A stretch of DNA of 7,026 nucleotides, from assembly GCA_910587895.1 (NCBI GenBank), contig CAJUOE010000118.1:1-7026 (forward strand). The letters are read 5' to 3'. Of the stretch, positions 5,596-7,026 are shown piece after piece. Position numbers and translations under genes: made by a program. Below the pieces are notes generated by a model, which was given only the letters and a program-made list of their open reading frames with translations, searched no databases and had not been told where the DNA came from. Each line of letters starts with the position of its first letter. Within the stretch, counting starts at the first letter, position 1. The stretch comes from an uncultured Lachnospiraceae bacterium. Lineage in GTDB: Bacteria > Bacillota > Clostridia > Lachnospirales > Lachnospiraceae.

Positions 5596-5812
5596 ATCAT
5601 CCCTATTCCCTATTTGATGTAAAACCATAACCTAAAAAGCAGAAAAATTTCCAGCTAATTTTTCCCAAAATCCATTCCGCCTACTGCCCAAACAGCTAAG
5701 CCCTAGGCATATCTTCCGTCCCGCGAAATCATCCGCCAATCCAAGGCTGCCCCAAGCCACCTAATTGGCCGGCTTGAAGATATTCGGCCAAAGCCACCAG
5801 CCGCCCAGCCAT
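5596..5812. other. Intergenic region between yhaM-like gene and rlmD
   Basis: The 217 bp contain no ORF I would support. On the minus strand there is a 7-bp inverted repeat, TTGGCCG/CGGCCAA (5791-5785 with 5771-5765), without a T run. A second hairpin (5656-5638: AGCTGGAA with TTTCTGCT, one mismatch) is followed by TTTTT at 5638-5634. The second could be a weak terminator for the exonuclease gene just ahead of rlmD. A promoter for rlmD was not found with confidence. Confidence 0.35.
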
Positions 5813-6757
5813 TTATTCACTCGTCTTACGGATATTCGACTCAAACAGCCGGTTATACCCCAGCCAGCCGCTATTCCCGTCTGCCGCCGCCAAGGCTTCT
5901 TTCATGGTCTGCATCTTCGCGTCCGTATTATCTGCAAAGCTAAGGGCCATTGCTTCTGCAATCGCCGGTTTCTTGGGGGATCCATACTCCAGTTCCCCAT
6001 GATGGGCTAAAATGCAATGCTTCAGCTCATTGGCAAGCTTCACCGGGAACCCCGGGATTGTCCGGATGCGTTCCCCTACCAGTTCCGCGCCAATCATAAT
6101 ATGCCCAAGGAGCTGCCCTGCGTCTGTGTAGTCATTTTCCGGGAAAACAGACAGCTCCTGCAATTTCCCAATATCATGGAACATAGCGGCTGCCAGCAGC
6201 AAATCTTTATTCAGCATGGGATATGCCTGCGTGTAATATTTGCACAGCTTTGCCACGCTTAAGGTATGCTCCAGCAGCCCGCCTACATAGCCATGGTGGA
6301 CATTCTTGGCCGCACTATGGAACTTAAACGCTTTTTCAAATGCTTCATCCTCCAGAAAGAAGCTGGAACAAAGCTTTTTCAGGTAAGGGTTTTCCATTTC
6401 CTGTACCATCCCTGTCAGTTCTAGGTACATCTGGCCGATATCTTTTTCGCTGACAGGAAGGTATTCCTTGGGGTCATATTCCCCTTCCCTCACTTTGCGG
6501 ACACGCTTGATGTTAAGCTGCAATGCCCCTTGGAAACTGGTGACGTCCCCTACCACGGCAATATAGTCCAATGCTTCAAATTCTTCAATCCCTTGGGAAT
6601 TCGGATCCCAGATTTTTGCGTCCAACGTCCCTGTTTTATCCTGTAAAATTAAGGACTCATAAGGTTTCCCTGCCTTTGTCAAGGCTGCCTGCTTTGTTTT
6701 GCACAGGTAAATATCACCTACCCGTTCCCCTTCTCTTAAATTTCCAATATATTTCAT
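5813..6757 (-). CDS. YhaM-type 3'-5' exoribonuclease (OB-fold plus HD domain)
   Basis: The 314-aa protein has the size and layout of Bacillus YhaM, a metal-dependent 3'-5' exonuclease that trims RNA and single-stranded DNA in the cytosol. An N-terminal OB-fold nucleic-acid-binding domain covers about residues 10-90 (LILQDKTGTLDAKIWD, then DYIAVVGDV). An HD phosphohydrolase domain follows, with HHGYVGGLLEHTLSV (154-168, H164) and the metal-binding pair H194-D195 in AAMFHDIGK. The later histidines in LGHIMIGAELV and ILAHHGELEYGS, and the aspartate in SFADNTDAKM, complete the metal site. The start is ATG 6757 with GGGAAGG just upstream. The gene looks intact. It lies 117 bp after the PDZ-like gene and upstream of rlmD. 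Regulation is not evident. The symbol is left empty because the Clostridia protein is only a family member. Confidence 0.92.
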   Translation of the reverse strand: MKYIGNLREGERVGDIYLCKTKQAALTKAGKPYESLILQDKTGTLDAKIWDPNSQGIEEFEALDYIAVVGDVTSFQGALQLNIKRVRKVREGEYDPKEYLPVSEKDIGQMYLELTGMVQEMENPYLKKLCSSFFLEDEAFEKAFKFHSAAKNVHHGYVGGLLEHTLSVAKLCKYYTQAYPMLNKDLLLAAAMFHDIGKLQELSVFPENDYTDAGQLLGHIMIGAELVGERIRTIPGFPVKLANELKHCILAHHGELEYGSPKKPAIAEAMALSFADNTDAKMQTMKEALAAADGNSGWLGYNRLFESNIRKTSE

Positions 6758-6874
6758 AATCCTTCCCTTTCCTTTCCCTTTCCAAACCTAATCCATAACT
6801 CAGAAGGCATACCCTTCCCTGCCCCTTTCTTTCCACTTTTCCAAAATGCCAGGCGCTAACGGGATACATCCGGC
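6758..6874. other. Purine-rich leader of the exoribonuclease gene
   Basis: This 117-bp gap reads on the minus strand as a purine-rich stretch (GGAAAGGGAAAGG repeated with small changes) leading into the start codon, and provides the ribosome binding site. A short GC hairpin at its 5' side (GCCGG...CCTGGC then ATTTT) is too weak to call a terminator. Confidence 0.35.
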
Positions 6875-7026
6875 TTACTTCAATCCCCCGGCTGCCGCGC
6901 TGCAGTCCATATCTACATACTCCTCCCCATTCTGCCGCTTAATGGAAATTACTACGGCATCCTCTGGGTTTAATGCATATATTTTCTGGCTATACTGCTC
7001 TACCGTTGCAACCTCTTCCCCATTAA
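6875..7026 (-). CDS. C-terminal end of a PDZ-domain-like protein (partial)
   Basis: Only the last 49 codons lie in the window; the 5' part is beyond the right edge. The tail reads NGEEVATVEQYSQKIYAL, then NPEDAVVISIKRQNGEEYVDM, then ends GGLK. This spacing of an NG turn, a helix, a P-x-D turn and a final beta strand resembles the second half of a PDZ domain, such as the C-terminus of HtrA/DegP-type serine proteases (S1C) or S41 proteases. A protease cannot be claimed, because no catalytic part is visible. The stop TAA at 6877-6875 lies 117 bp before the exoribonuclease gene. Confidence 0.55.
   Translation of the reverse strand, partial: NGEEVATVEQYSQKIYALNPEDAVVISIKRQNGEEYVDMDCSAAAGGLK

Noticed and set aside
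5765..5791. 7-bp inverted repeat after the exoribonuclease gene as terminator
   Set aside because: The stem is not followed by a T run on the minus strand and its 13-nt loop is long, so it is only noted in the intergenic entry.
1..7026. CRISPR array, tRNA or rRNA genes, insertion sequence
   Set aside because: No regularly spaced repeats, cloverleaf-like segments, rRNA stretches or transposase frames were seen on either strand.

Overview
The window is a mosaic of three kinds of DNA, and every gene in it reads on the minus strand. The right part (about 4105-7026) looks like chromosome of a low-GC Gram-positive gut anaerobe, most likely Lachnospiraceae or another Clostridia. It holds the C-terminal tail of a PDZ-like protein, a YhaM-type OB-fold/HD 3'-5' exoribonuclease, and rlmD (23S rRNA m5U methyltransferase). 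All assignments come from reading motifs and from memory of the families; no database search was possible.

The middle part (about 1329-4104) looks like one end of an integrative and conjugative element (ICE) sitting in the 3' end of rlmD. The ordinary RlmD sequence runs to the VETVVML strand and is then followed by about 105 extra residues, presumably supplied by the element. Next come an 11-bp-stem terminator, a promoter, two small unknown genes that overlap (65 and 111 aa), a second terminator, and a parA-parB partition pair. These genes have strong AAAGGAGG-type ribosome binding sites. parB carries a perfect 27-bp palindrome inside its coding sequence, a candidate partition or regulatory site.

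The left part (about 22-1328) is different: it resembles Bacteroidales DNA. It holds the C-terminal part of a TupA-like ATP-grasp protein, a complete queF and the first third of queC. None of its starts has a Shine-Dalgarno sequence. Both outer genes are cut, the ATP-grasp gene at its 5' side and queC at its 3' side. The last 21 bases of the window (minus strand 21-1) can be read as a continuation of the parB frame from the other side of this block. The simplest description is a roughly 1.3-kb Bacteroidales-like fragment inserted in the 3' end of an ICE parB gene. No transposase or integrase accompanies it, so an assembly or library chimera is at least as likely as a real insertion.

Functionally, parA and parB probably maintain the excised element, rlmD is the integration site, and queF/queC belong to 7-deazaguanine (queuosine) metabolism of an unrelated organism.
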